64,000 nucleotides of DNA from Rhizobium sp. Root483D2 (GTDB lineage Bacteria > Pseudomonadota > Alphaproteobacteria > Rhizobiales > Rhizobiaceae): contig NZ_LMFB01000016.1 of assembly GCF_001426685.1 (NCBI RefSeq), positions 40,697 through 104,696 of the forward strand. The letters run 5' to 3'. The first letter of the stretch is position 1; each line of letters opens with the position of its first letter. The translations under genes were made by a program, and so were the position numbers. Shown piece after piece: positions 43,292 through 51,529 of the stretch. A model generated the notes under the pieces. That model had not been told where the DNA came from and ran no database searches. It was given only the letters and a program-made list of their open reading frames with translations.

Positions 43292-44110
43292 TCATTTCCC
43301 CCCTCCCGCAATCTGATCCCCGTCGCGTGTCAGGTAATAGGCGGCGAGGATTGGCAGGAAGGTGACGAGCATGACCACCATGGCGACGACGTTGGTGACA
43401 GGTCTTTGGCGCGGGCGGATGAGTTCTTCGAGCATCCAGATCGGTAGCGTCGATTGCTGGCCGCCGGTGAAGGTGGTGACGATGACTTCATCGAAGGAGA
43501 GCGCGAAGGCGAGCATGCCGCCGGCGAGAAGCGCGGTGCCGATATTCGGCAGGATGATATGGCGGAACGTCTGGAAGCCGTCGGCGCCGAGATCCATCGA
43601 CGCCTCGATCAGCGAACCGGACACGCGCCGGAAGCGGGCAACGGCATTGTTGTAGACGACGACGATGCAGAAGGTGGCGTGGCCAAGCACGATCGTCCAG
43701 AACGAGAAGGGAATATCGGCCATCGAGAAGGCAGAGCGCAGCGCAATGCCGGTGATGATGCCGGGAAGGGCGATCGGCAGGATGACCAGCAGCGAAATGG
43801 TCTCGCGGCCGAAGAAGCGGGTCTGGCTGACGGCGGCGGCACAGAGCGTGCCAAGGACAAGCGCAATCGCCGTGGCGATGGTCGCGACCTTGACCGACAG
43901 GGTGAGAGCGGCCCAGACATCCGGCCGGTTCCAGGTGACGGCAAACCATTGTAGCGTCAGGCCGGGCGGCGGAAACTGATAGCTCTTTTCTTCCGTCGTG
44001 AAGGCATAGAGGAAGATCAGCAGGATCGGGATATGCAGGAAGGCAAGGCCGCCGATGGCGGCGATCTTCAAGGGCAGCGGCGCGGAGGTGGAGCGGTCAG
44101 AGCGCATCAA
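43292..44110 (-). CDS. PotC/YdcV-like ABC permease
   Basis: The 272-residue membrane protein has a first helix ([18 protein letters not shown]), about five further segments and the EAA loop [20 protein letters not shown] that docks on the ATPase. It is the smaller permease of the second polyamine-type importer, and its start overlaps the end of the partner permease by 14 bases. The order binding protein, ATPase, permease, permease, aldehyde dehydrogenase is that of the putrescine-related ydcSTUVW operon. Confidence 0.87.
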   Translation of the reverse strand: MMRSDRSTSAPLPLKIAAIGGLAFLHIPILLIFLYAFTTEEKSYQFPPPGLTLQWFAVTWNRPDVWAALTLSVKVATIATAIALVLGTLCAAAVSQTRFFGRETISLLVILPIALPGIITGIALRSAFSMADIPFSFWTIVLGHATFCIVVVYNNAVARFRRVSGSLIEASMDLGADGFQTFRHIILPNIGTALLAGGMLAFALSFDEVIVTTFTGGQQSTLPIWMLEELIRPRQRPVTNVVAMVVMLVTFLPILAAYYLTRDGDQIAGGGK

Positions 44111-45050
44111 AGGCTCCCATACGTTTGGCCACGAAGAGATAGAGGCCCATGATGACGATCGGCACGACGGTGAAGGCGGCGGCGAGCGGGATATTGCCGG
44201 CGGTGCCCTGCTGCGCGTAGACGGCCTGGCCGATGAACAGCCGCGACGAGCCGACGATCTGCGGGATGATGTAGTCGCCCAGCGTCAGCGAAAAGGTGAA
44301 GATCGAGCCGGCGACGATGCCGGGAAGCGCCAGCGGAAACAAAACGTGGCGGAAGGTCTGCTGCGGCGTGCCTCCCAGATCGGAGGATGCCTCGATCAGG
44401 TTGCCGGGCACGCGCTCAAGTGCTGCCTGGATCGGCAGGATCATGAAGGGCATCCAGACATAGACGAAGACCAGGAAGGTGCCGGTATAGCTGACTGAAA
44501 GCGAATTGCCGCCGATGATGGGAAGCGACAGCCAGCCGTCGAGCAGCCAGAGCAGGTGAAGCTTGGTGAAGGCCCAGGTGAGGATGCCTTCCTTGGCGAG
44601 GATCAGCTTCCAGGCGTAGATCTTGACCAGATAGCTCGACCAGAGCGGCAGCATGATGCCGAGATAAAAGACGGCCTTCCATTTTCCCTTGGCATAGCGG
44701 GCCGCATAATAGGCGATCGGGAAGGCGATCAGCGCCGAGAAGATCGTGACCACGGCCGCCATCGTCACGGTGCGGACGATAATGTCGAAATTGGCGTCCG
44801 ACAGCAGCTGCCTGTAGGTTGCGAACGTGAACTCGTAATTGATCAGGCCGGAGAAATCATCGATCGAGAAAAAGCTCTGCAGCAGAAGGGCAAACAGCGA
44901 GCCGAGATAGATGATGCCGAGCCAGAGTACCGGGGGGCCTAGCAGGATGGCGAGAAGCACCTGCGGGTGCTTCCACAGGAAGTCCGACAGCCGTCCCATC
45001 AGGCCGGGTCTGTTCGGCAAAATGGTTTCGGTTGTGACGAGCGTGCTCAT
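44097..45050 (-). CDS. PotB/YdcU-like ABC permease
   Basis: The 317-residue permease has an N-terminal cytoplasmic stretch, the helix [20 protein letters not shown], about five more membrane helices and the EAA loop [20 protein letters not shown]. It forms the pore with the PotC-like partner and contacts the ATPase encoded just upstream, overlapping that gene's stop by 4 bases (ATGA). Confidence 0.87.
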   Translation of the reverse strand: MSTLVTTETILPNRPGLMGRLSDFLWKHPQVLLAILLGPPVLWLGIIYLGSLFALLLQSFFSIDDFSGLINYEFTFATYRQLLSDANFDIIVRTVTMAAVVTIFSALIAFPIAYYAARYAKGKWKAVFYLGIMLPLWSSYLVKIYAWKLILAKEGILTWAFTKLHLLWLLDGWLSLPIIGGNSLSVSYTGTFLVFVYVWMPFMILPIQAALERVPGNLIEASSDLGGTPQQTFRHVLFPLALPGIVAGSIFTFSLTLGDYIIPQIVGSSRLFIGQAVYAQQGTAGNIPLAAAFTVVPIVIMGLYLFVAKRMGAFDAL

Positions 45051-46045
45051 GCGTCCTCCATCAGGTGAAGGTCATTGCGCGAAAAGCCGAGCTGCACATC
45101 GGCGCCGATCTCGGGAACCGGCATGGCGGCGGGGCTGGCGACGATGATCTTTTCGCCGCTGCAATCGACACTGACACGGTTGGTCGCGCCCAAAAAACTG
45201 CGGGCGGTGACGGTGCCGGGCAGGGTCAGCTGTCCGGCAGACGCGGTGCCGATGGCGATGGCTTCCGGGCGCAGGCTGGCGGCCTTGGCCGGTAGACCGA
45301 GCCGCGCGCAGAGCGCGCTGGAGAGCACATTGGAGGAGCCGACGAAATCGGCGACGAAACGGGTCTGCGGCCGCTTGTAGATATCTTCCGGGGTGCCGAG
45401 CTGCTGGATCCGGCCGTCGTTGAAGACGGCGATCCGGTCGGCCATCGAGAGCGCCTCGCCCTGATCATGGGTGACGAAAACGAAGGTGATGCCGAGCGAT
45501 TTCTGCAGGGTTTTCAGCTCCTCCTGCATCTGCTCGCGCAGTTTGAGGTCAAGCGCGCCGAGCGGCTCGTCCAGCAGAAGCACCTTGGGCTTGTTGACCA
45601 GCGCGCGGGCCAGCGCAACACGCTGGCGCTGGCCGCCGGAGAGCTGGCCCGGGCGGCGCTGGCCGAAACCGGGCAGCTTGACCATGGCAAGCGCGTCTTC
45701 GGCTGCCTTCCGGCGTTCCGCCTTGCCGACGCCCTTGACCATCAGGCCATAGGCGACATTGTCGAGAATGGAGAGATGCGGAAAGAGGGCATAGTCCTGG
45801 AACACCGTGTTGACGCTGCGCCGGTAGGGCGGCACGCCTTCGGCGGTCTCACCAAAAATCTCGATATGGCCGCCGGTCGGCTGCTCGAACCCGGCCATCA
45901 GGCGCAGGCAGGTGGTCTTGCCGGAACCGGACGGCCCGAGCATCGCAAAGAACTCGCCGGCCGCGATTTCAAGATCGACCGCATCGACCGCTTTGACGGC
46001 ACCAAAATGGCGCGAGACGTTTTGGAACAGGACGGCGGCGGTCAT
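45047..46045 (-). CDS. PotA/YdcT-like ABC transporter ATPase
   Basis: The 332-residue ATPase has Walker A GPSGSGKTT (37-45), Q-loop FQDYALFPHL, signature LSGGQRQRVALARAL, Walker B VLLLDEPLGALD, switch VTHDQGEA and a C-terminal TOBE-like domain (SLRPEAIAIG). It energises the second polyamine-type importer. It is preceded by a GC-rich intergenic palindrome and the binding-protein gene on the same strand. It is clearly distinct from the PotA-like protein at 15967, so the window carries two separate systems of this type. Confidence 0.88.
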   Translation of the reverse strand: MTAAVLFQNVSRHFGAVKAVDAVDLEIAAGEFFAMLGPSGSGKTTCLRLMAGFEQPTGGHIEIFGETAEGVPPYRRSVNTVFQDYALFPHLSILDNVAYGLMVKGVGKAERRKAAEDALAMVKLPGFGQRRPGQLSGGQRQRVALARALVNKPKVLLLDEPLGALDLKLREQMQEELKTLQKSLGITFVFVTHDQGEALSMADRIAVFNDGRIQQLGTPEDIYKRPQTRFVADFVGSSNVLSSALCARLGLPAKAASLRPEAIAIGTASAGQLTLPGTVTARSFLGATNRVSVDCSGEKIIVASPAAMPVPEIGADVQLGFSRNDLHLMEDA

Positions 46046-46094
46046 GGGGGACTCCGGAAATTGGCGTGTTGCGAACCGGGCATGGCGGTTCAGT

Positions 46095-46212
46095 ACCCTC
46101 CCCTTGAGGGGGAGGGTCGGAGCGTAGCTCCGGGGTGGGGTGATCCCTTGTGGATGCGGTGGGTCACCCCCACCCGCGCATTCGCGCGACCTCCCCCCTC
46201 AAGGGGGGGGTG
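46095..46212. repeat. GC-rich mosaic palindrome between binding-protein and ATPase genes
   Basis: The first half, ACCCTCCCCTTGAGGGGGAG onward, and the second half, ending CTCCCCCCTCAAGGGGGG, each fold on themselves. GTGGGGTGA and TCACCCCCAC pair across the centre. In an operon with one periplasmic binding protein and one ATPase, such hairpins often lower expression of the downstream transporter parts relative to the abundant binding protein. Confidence 0.65.
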
Positions 46213-46215
46213 AAA

Positions 46216-47376
46216 TCAACGTCCGCCGATGACGCCGATATAGTCGGAGACCCAGCGGTGATAGGGGACGCATTCGCTCTCACTGGCGCATTTCGAGGTT
46301 GGGGTCTTCCAGAACTTCACCTTGGCGAAATCGTCATAGCCGTTGGCCTTGCAGCCGCCGTCGGTCAAAAGTTCATTGCCCTTGCAGGCGGCAGCGACTG
46401 ACGGGTTGGCGCCGAACCAGGCGGAGACATCGCCCTGCACCTTCGGTGACAGCGAATGTTCCATCCACATATAGGCGCAGTTCGGATGCGCGCTTTCGGC
46501 ATGCAGCATGGTCGTGTCGGCCCAGCCGGTGACGCCTTCCTCGGGAATGGTCGAGGCGATCGGCAGCTTTTCCGATTGCAGCAGGTTGACCTGGAACGGC
46601 CAGGAGCCCGACGCAACGACGCCTTCGTTCTTGAAATCGTCAATCTGGATCATCGCATCGTGCCAATAGCGGCTGGCAAGCGTGCGCTGGGTGCGCAGCA
46701 CGTCGAGCGCTGCCTTGTACTGGTCTTCGTTGAGTTCGTAGGGGTCCTTGATGGCGAGTTCCTTGTTGTGGAACATCAGGTAGTTGGCAGCGTCGGCCAC
46801 ATGGATCGGCCCGTCATAGGCCTGGACGCGGCCCTTGTTGGACTTGCCGTCCGGCAGGGTCATTTCCTTGAATACCACGTCCCAGCTCTTCGGCGCCTCG
46901 CCCTTGAAGGCTTCGGTATTGTACATCAGCACGTTCGGGCCCCAGACATAGGGCACGCCGTAGTGCACGCCGTTGACGGTGTACCAGGGCGACGACTGCA
47001 TGCGCTCGTCAACGGTCTTGAAGCTCGGGATCAGGTCGGTGTTGATCGGCTGGACGCGCTTGCCGGCCACCAGCCGCAGCGAGGCGTCGCCGGATGCGGT
47101 GACGAGGTCGAAACCGCCTTCGTTCATCAGCGCGACCATTTCATCGGATGTCGCCGCCGTCTTGACGCTGACCTTGCAACCAGTCTGCTTTTCAAAGCCG
47201 GTGACCCAGTCATAGGCCTTGTCGGTCTCGCCGCGCTCGATATAGCCGGCCCAGGCGACGATCGACAGTTCGCCTTCGCCCTTGCCGAGTTCCTTCAGCG
47301 GTTCCTGCGCGAAAGCATGGGTGGCGAAAGCGAGGACAAGGGTGAGCGCGGTGCAGGATTTCAGAATCTGCTTCAT
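46216..47376 (-). CDS. YdcS/PotD-like periplasmic polyamine-type binding protein
   Basis: From the ATG at 47376 (GGGAGACTG ribosome-binding site) it encodes 386 residues: a signal peptide (MKQILKSCTALTLVLAFATHAFA) and a PotD-type fold. The fold opens ELSIVAWAGYIERGETDKAY, with YGVPYVWGPNVLMYNTEAF and WPFQVNLLQSEKLP lining the probable ligand cleft. Six cysteines in the mature part (for example TGCKVSV, KCASESEC, CKANG) suggest disulfides, unusual for this family. It is the first gene of the second polyamine-type importer operon. A LysR gene lies 131 bases upstream on the same strand and may regulate it. Confidence 0.87.
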   Translation of the reverse strand: MKQILKSCTALTLVLAFATHAFAQEPLKELGKGEGELSIVAWAGYIERGETDKAYDWVTGFEKQTGCKVSVKTAATSDEMVALMNEGGFDLVTASGDASLRLVAGKRVQPINTDLIPSFKTVDERMQSSPWYTVNGVHYGVPYVWGPNVLMYNTEAFKGEAPKSWDVVFKEMTLPDGKSNKGRVQAYDGPIHVADAANYLMFHNKELAIKDPYELNEDQYKAALDVLRTQRTLASRYWHDAMIQIDDFKNEGVVASGSWPFQVNLLQSEKLPIASTIPEEGVTGWADTTMLHAESAHPNCAYMWMEHSLSPKVQGDVSAWFGANPSVAAACKGNELLTDGGCKANGYDDFAKVKFWKTPTSKCASESECVPYHRWVSDYIGVIGGR

Positions 47377-47506
47377 CTTCAGTCTCCCGGTTTGGTATCC
47401 GAATTTTTCGGTTGTGTTCCCGGAAGGAAAGGTGCCCCGATTTCGCCGCTTTCGCAAATTCATTAATCAGAATGTCGCTATCGGTTTTTCCGATATCATG
47501 GGATGA

Positions 47507-48418
47507 TCACCGCGAACGGCCGCTGCGAAGGGCCTCTGCGACCCCGATAAAATCCTTGGCCGATTGCGGCAGGCCGGAACCCTTGCGCCAGACCATGCCG
47601 ACCTGGACGACGGGCAGGGCGCCGGAGACGTCGCGGCTTTCAATGCGGTCGCCTTCCAGCGACCAGGGCCGGTAGACCAGATCGGGCAAAAGCGCGATCC
47701 CGGCGCCGGTGGCGACCAGGCTGCGCACCGCTTCCACCGAGCGTGTACGAAAGGCGACATGCGGGCGGGCGCCCAGTGCGGTCAGAAGCTTGCCGGTATT
47801 CTCCTCGATTTCATCCACTGTCAGCATGATCAGCGGTTCCTTGGCGATATCGGCGACAGAGATGATATCGGCGGACACCAGCGGGTGGCCGAGCGGCAGC
47901 CAGAGCCTGTAGGGCGAGGTCTCGATGATCTCCGCCTGCAGCGCCATGCGGTCGCGCAGGTTGGAAATGACCATGACGGCGACATCCAGTTCGCCGCCGA
48001 CGAGAAGATGTTCGAGATAGGAGCCGTTATCCTCGATGGCGCTGACCTCGACGCCGGGGCAGGCGCGGCGGTAGCGGGCGAGCAGATCGGAGAGAACATA
48101 ACCCGCAACCAGCGAGGTAACGCCGAGATTGAGCTTGCCGCCGGTGCGCTCCTCCCGCTCCTGCGAAAACGAGCGGCGGGCATCGGAGACGCCAGCGAGG
48201 ATTTTGGTTGCGTGGCGCAGGAACTGATGGCCGTTATGGGTGATGTGCAGCCCGCGCGGATGGCGTTCGAACAGTTCCACGCCCAGATCGGTTTCCAGCT
48301 CCTTGACCGCTTCGGTGATCGACGATTGCGAAATCGACAGGTTCTGCGCCGCTCGCGTGACCGACCCCTGTTCGGCGACGGCGATGAAATACTGGAGCTG
48401 ACGGAGGGTGAAGGCCAT
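47507..48418 (-). CDS. LysR family regulator upstream of the YdcS-like importer
   Basis: The 303-residue protein has an N-terminal LysR helix-turn-helix (MAFTLRQLQYFIAVAEQGSV, then AAQNLSISQSSITEAVKELE) and an effector domain (LNLGVTSLVAGYVLSDLLARY). It reads in the same direction as the binding-protein gene, with 130 bases between, and could activate the operon while being partly co-transcribed. Effector unknown; putrescine or a derivative would fit the context. Confidence 0.85.
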   Translation of the reverse strand: MAFTLRQLQYFIAVAEQGSVTRAAQNLSISQSSITEAVKELETDLGVELFERHPRGLHITHNGHQFLRHATKILAGVSDARRSFSQEREERTGGKLNLGVTSLVAGYVLSDLLARYRRACPGVEVSAIEDNGSYLEHLLVGGELDVAVMVISNLRDRMALQAEIIETSPYRLWLPLGHPLVSADIISVADIAKEPLIMLTVDEIEENTGKLLTALGARPHVAFRTRSVEAVRSLVATGAGIALLPDLVYRPWSLEGDRIESRDVSGALPVVQVGMVWRKGSGLPQSAKDFIGVAEALRSGRSR

Positions 48419-48468
48419 GGCTGCCAGTCAAACGCAATCTCAACGGGTCACGCAAGGGCCTGACGATA

Positions 48469-49197
48469 TCAATTTATCCAGCCACTTCGATTTGGGTCGT
48501 CGTCGTTGGTAAAAACGAGCGATGCTTTCGCATAGATGTTTTCTTCCGGTACGAAGCCCACATCATATCGGCTGTCCGCACTATTGTCCCTGTTATCTCC
48601 CATCATAAAATAGTGTTTTGGCGGAACCAAGAACTCGTCAGTGTTATCAGATGCTTCGTCATCAGACACTTCCGTGATCGGATACGTTTTTCCGCCCGGA
48701 AGCGTTTCCAAATACTCGATAAGATTTTGGCCGCTATCTCCTAACGCCGGGTTGATGCCGCGTTTTTCCCGGGGTACGATTTCGTCATTAATGTAAAGGC
48801 GTCCTGCCAATAGCCGGATGCGATCCCCTGGTTCACCGATGATGCGTTTGACATAGTCGATCGCCGGATCTGGCGGGTAACGAAAAATGACAACGTCTCC
48901 CCTTTTGGGCTGAACGCCGAAGGTCCGAAACTCCGGCCCTGTATCGAACGGATAGGAAAACCTTTTATATCCGTAGGCGAATTTGTTCGCGAGCAGACGG
49001 TCGCCTTTTTCAAGCGTTGGAAACATAGAGCTCCCAGGTATGGCGAATGGCTGAACAATGAATGTTCTGATCGTTCCTGCGAGAACCACGGGGGTCGCCG
49101 CGATGGTCGCTATTCCAATGACGAAAAGAGGAGGCGTAAGGAGGATGATCAGAAGTACGGTTGCGATGTATCTGATTTTTCTTAACTCTGGATACAT
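48469..49197 (-). CDS. lepB: Signal peptidase I (accessory copy)
   Basis: The 242-residue S26 peptidase has an N-terminal membrane helix (IATVLLIILLTPPLFVIGIA). The catalytic Ser57 lies in FAIPGSSMFPTL, and Lys117 lies in DYVKRIIGEPGD. The conserved MGDNRDNSADSR box comes near residue 200. It cleaves signal peptides at the outer face of the inner membrane. It is not next to the usual partners rnc, era or recO, so it is likely an accessory copy. The gene and the next 60 bases look visibly richer in A and T than their neighbours, and the codon use differs, consistent with acquisition by transfer. It stands alone between the LysR and esterase genes. Confidence 0.88.
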   Translation of the reverse strand: MYPELRKIRYIATVLLIILLTPPLFVIGIATIAATPVVLAGTIRTFIVQPFAIPGSSMFPTLEKGDRLLANKFAYGYKRFSYPFDTGPEFRTFGVQPKRGDVVIFRYPPDPAIDYVKRIIGEPGDRIRLLAGRLYINDEIVPREKRGINPALGDSGQNLIEYLETLPGGKTYPITEVSDDEASDNTDEFLVPPKHYFMMGDNRDNSADSRYDVGFVPEENIYAKASLVFTNDDDPNRSGWIN

Positions 49198-49266
49198 AGG
49201 AAACCTAGTGGGTCAGCTTGCGTCATTTCGCTCCCAAATAACAAACTGTTTTATGGTTGTATAGTG

Positions 49267-50184
49267 ATGGGCACGAACAACCAAATTCCCACCGAACGCG
49301 GTATCCTCGCCTTCCACCACCGTTGCGAGGCCTTCTATCCCGCCGATGCGGTCGATGCGCCGATCGAGCAGCAGCGTGCCTGGTATGATGCGCTCTGCGC
49401 CGAGTTCGATGCGCCATCGCCGGATAAGCTGACGCGGCAGGACGAGACGGTTGGCGGGCGCATTCCGGTGCGCCGGTACCGGCCCGCCGATATCGCCACG
49501 CAAACACGGATTTTCTACATTCATGGCGGCGGTTTTGTCGTTGGATCGCTGGAAAGCCATGATGCGATCTGCGCCGAGATTGCGCATGCGGCAAAGGCCG
49601 AGCTGGTGTCGATCGACTACCGGCTGGCACCGGAGCATGTCTGGCCGGCGGCGTTCGACGATTGTTTTAAGGTGCTGCAATGGCTTCTGGCCGATGGGAG
49701 GCCGCTGGTCGTTGCGGGCGACAGTGCCGGCGGTAACCTGGCTGCGGGCATGGCGCTGAAGGCAAGGGCTGAGGACATCACGGGCATTGCGGGGCAGGTG
49801 CTGATCTATCCGGGGCTGGGCGGCGATCTCGTGTCCGGCTCCTATATTGAGATGGCCGAGGCACTGGGCCTGACGACGGCTGATGTCGCCTATTACCGGG
49901 ACGTGCTGAAGGCGCCTGCGGAAAACGTGTTTGCGCATCCCTTGAAGGCGGGCGATTTTTCCGGCCTGCCGCCTGCCTATATCACATCGGCGCATTTTGA
50001 TCCGCTGCGCGATGATGCCGCTCTCTATGCGCAGCGGCTGATCGCTGCCGGTGTCAGCGTTACCTATCGCGACGAGCCGCAGATGATCCATGCATGGTTG
50101 CGCGCCCGTCACATGAGTGAGGGCGCGCGCGACGGTTTCGTGCGGTTGTGCCGCGCTGTCAGCGATCTCGTCGGAACGCTCTGA
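49267..50184 (+). CDS. HSL-type alpha/beta hydrolase (esterase)
   Basis: The 305-residue hydrolase has the hormone-sensitive-lipase signature HGGG (86-89, oxyanion hole), the nucleophile Ser153 in GDSAGG, the acid in HFDPLRDD and the base in MIHAWLRA. Such enzymes cleave short-chain esters or lactones in the cytoplasm. A GTG at 49264 precedes the ATG by one codon; no strong ribosome-binding site distinguishes them. The gene is convergent with msrA (no gap) and is probably transcribed alone. The substrate is unknown. Confidence 0.82.
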   Translation: MGTNNQIPTERGILAFHHRCEAFYPADAVDAPIEQQRAWYDALCAEFDAPSPDKLTRQDETVGGRIPVRRYRPADIATQTRIFYIHGGGFVVGSLESHDAICAEIAHAAKAELVSIDYRLAPEHVWPAAFDDCFKVLQWLLADGRPLVVAGDSAGGNLAAGMALKARAEDITGIAGQVLIYPGLGGDLVSGSYIEMAEALGLTTADVAYYRDVLKAPAENVFAHPLKAGDFSGLPPAYITSAHFDPLRDDAALYAQRLIAAGVSVTYRDEPQMIHAWLRARHMSEGARDGFVRLCRAVSDLVGTL

Positions 50185-50928
50185 TCAGCTCTTGGCCTTG
50201 AGGACGAGGACCGGCTTGGCACTGAACTCCGTCGGGAAAAGCGCCTTGAGGTTCTCGATCTTCGGCATGTCGTTGTAGACGATATAGGGATAGGTCGGGT
50301 TGAGCGTCAGGAAATCCTGGTGGTATTCCTCGGCAGGGTAGAAGGCGCTCATATCGGACACTTTGGTCACGACGGGCTCGCCGTAGACCTTCGCCTTGTC
50401 GAGCTGGGCGATATAGCTCTGAGCGATCTTCTTCTGCTCGCCGTTGGTCGCAAAAATTTCCGAGCGGTATTGCGTGCCGTGGTCGGGCCCCTGATAGTTC
50501 AGCTGCGTCGGGTTATGTGCTACCGAGAAATAGATCTGCAGCAGCTGGCCATAGGTGACCATCTTCGGATTATACGTGACTTCGACGGCCTCGGCATGGC
50601 CCGTATCGCCGCCGCTGACGGTTTCGTAGATGGCGGTATCCTTGGCGCCGCCGGAATAGCCGGAGACGGCATTCTTGACACCCTTCACATGCTGGAACAC
50701 GCCCTGCACGCCCCAGAAGCAGCCGCCCGCGAACACGGCTTTTTCCGTGTTCGCGGTCGCCGTCTCATCGATCGCCGGAGGCGGAATGACCACGGCTTCT
50801 TCGGCTGCATTGCTGAAGGTCGAGGACATGGCAAACAGGCCGGCGGCAATGGCCGTCACGCCGGCGAGCCCGAAAATGAACGGCCGTCTGGCCGTGTTCG
50901 AAATCCTGTCTTTTTCAAGCTGCGGCAT
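50185..50928 (-). CDS. msrA: Peptide methionine sulfoxide reductase MsrA, membrane-anchored or exported
   Basis: The 247-residue protein has the MsrA active site GGCFWG (catalytic Cys70), then YSGG, then GHAEAVEV and YHQDFL. Uncommonly, the domain is preceded by about 60 residues with a membrane helix (FIFGLAGVTAIAAGLFAM), which places the enzyme in the periplasm. It repairs methionine-S-sulfoxide in exported proteins. I do not see clear resolving cysteines at the C-terminus. An AAGGAGG ribosome-binding site precedes the ATG. It is convergent with the esterase and divergent from the ACT protein gene. Confidence 0.9.
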   Translation of the reverse strand: MPQLEKDRISNTARRPFIFGLAGVTAIAAGLFAMSSTFSNAAEEAVVIPPPAIDETATANTEKAVFAGGCFWGVQGVFQHVKGVKNAVSGYSGGAKDTAIYETVSGGDTGHAEAVEVTYNPKMVTYGQLLQIYFSVAHNPTQLNYQGPDHGTQYRSEIFATNGEQKKIAQSYIAQLDKAKVYGEPVVTKVSDMSAFYPAEEYHQDFLTLNPTYPYIVYNDMPKIENLKALFPTEFSAKPVLVLKAKS

Positions 50929-51124
50929 GGTAATCCTCCTTCGATGCTTTGGTCACAGACATCCGCTGCCGATCGCAGCGATATGCGCCCTTGCTTTATG
51001 AGCAAACTGTGACCAACAGACACGGGCTGGTCAAATCGCAAATGCGTGCGTAACGCCAATGTGACAGGCTTCCCGGCGGGATACACGCGCCTGTGATCCG
51101 GTGGAATTGAAGTGGGAGTTGGGG

Positions 51125-51529
51125 ATGAGCGGTATTACCGATCTTGAAACGCTGTTGCGCGAAATGCGTCCGGATCTGCGGGCGGGCGAATATGTCTATT
51201 GCAGCGTACCGGCGGATGCGCCCGGGTGGCTTTCACTGAAGCCTTTGGGCTTCTTTCGCGAGGATGAAGGGCTGACGCTGATTGTCGAAAAGACGCAAGC
51301 CGACAAAGCCGGGCTCAGCTATGGCCCGGTGATGCGCTGCATCACGCTGACGGTCCATTCCGCGCTTGAGGCCGTCGGGCTGACGGCGGCGGTTGCGGTG
51401 GCGCTGACGCGGCATGGCATCAGCGCCAATGTGGTCGCGGCCTATCACCACGACCACATTTTCGTGCCTGCAGACGATGCGGAACGGGCCTTGGCAGCCC
51501 TGGCAGAGGCTGCCCCCGTTCTCACATGA
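51125..51529 (+). CDS. ACT domain protein
   Basis: The 134-residue protein shows a double ACT-like layout: an N-terminal DUF2241-like part (ETLLREMRPDLRAGEYVYCS) and a C-terminal ACT fold (MRCITLTVHSALEAVGLTAAVAVALTRHGISANVVAAYHHDHIFVP). Such proteins bind amino acids or small ligands and act as regulators; partner unknown. The ATG at 51125 has GGGAGTTGGGG upstream. The last bases overlap the convergent CocE-type gene by 8. Confidence 0.8.
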   Translation: MSGITDLETLLREMRPDLRAGEYVYCSVPADAPGWLSLKPLGFFREDEGLTLIVEKTQADKAGLSYGPVMRCITLTVHSALEAVGLTAAVAVALTRHGISANVVAAYHHDHIFVPADDAERALAALAEAAPVLT

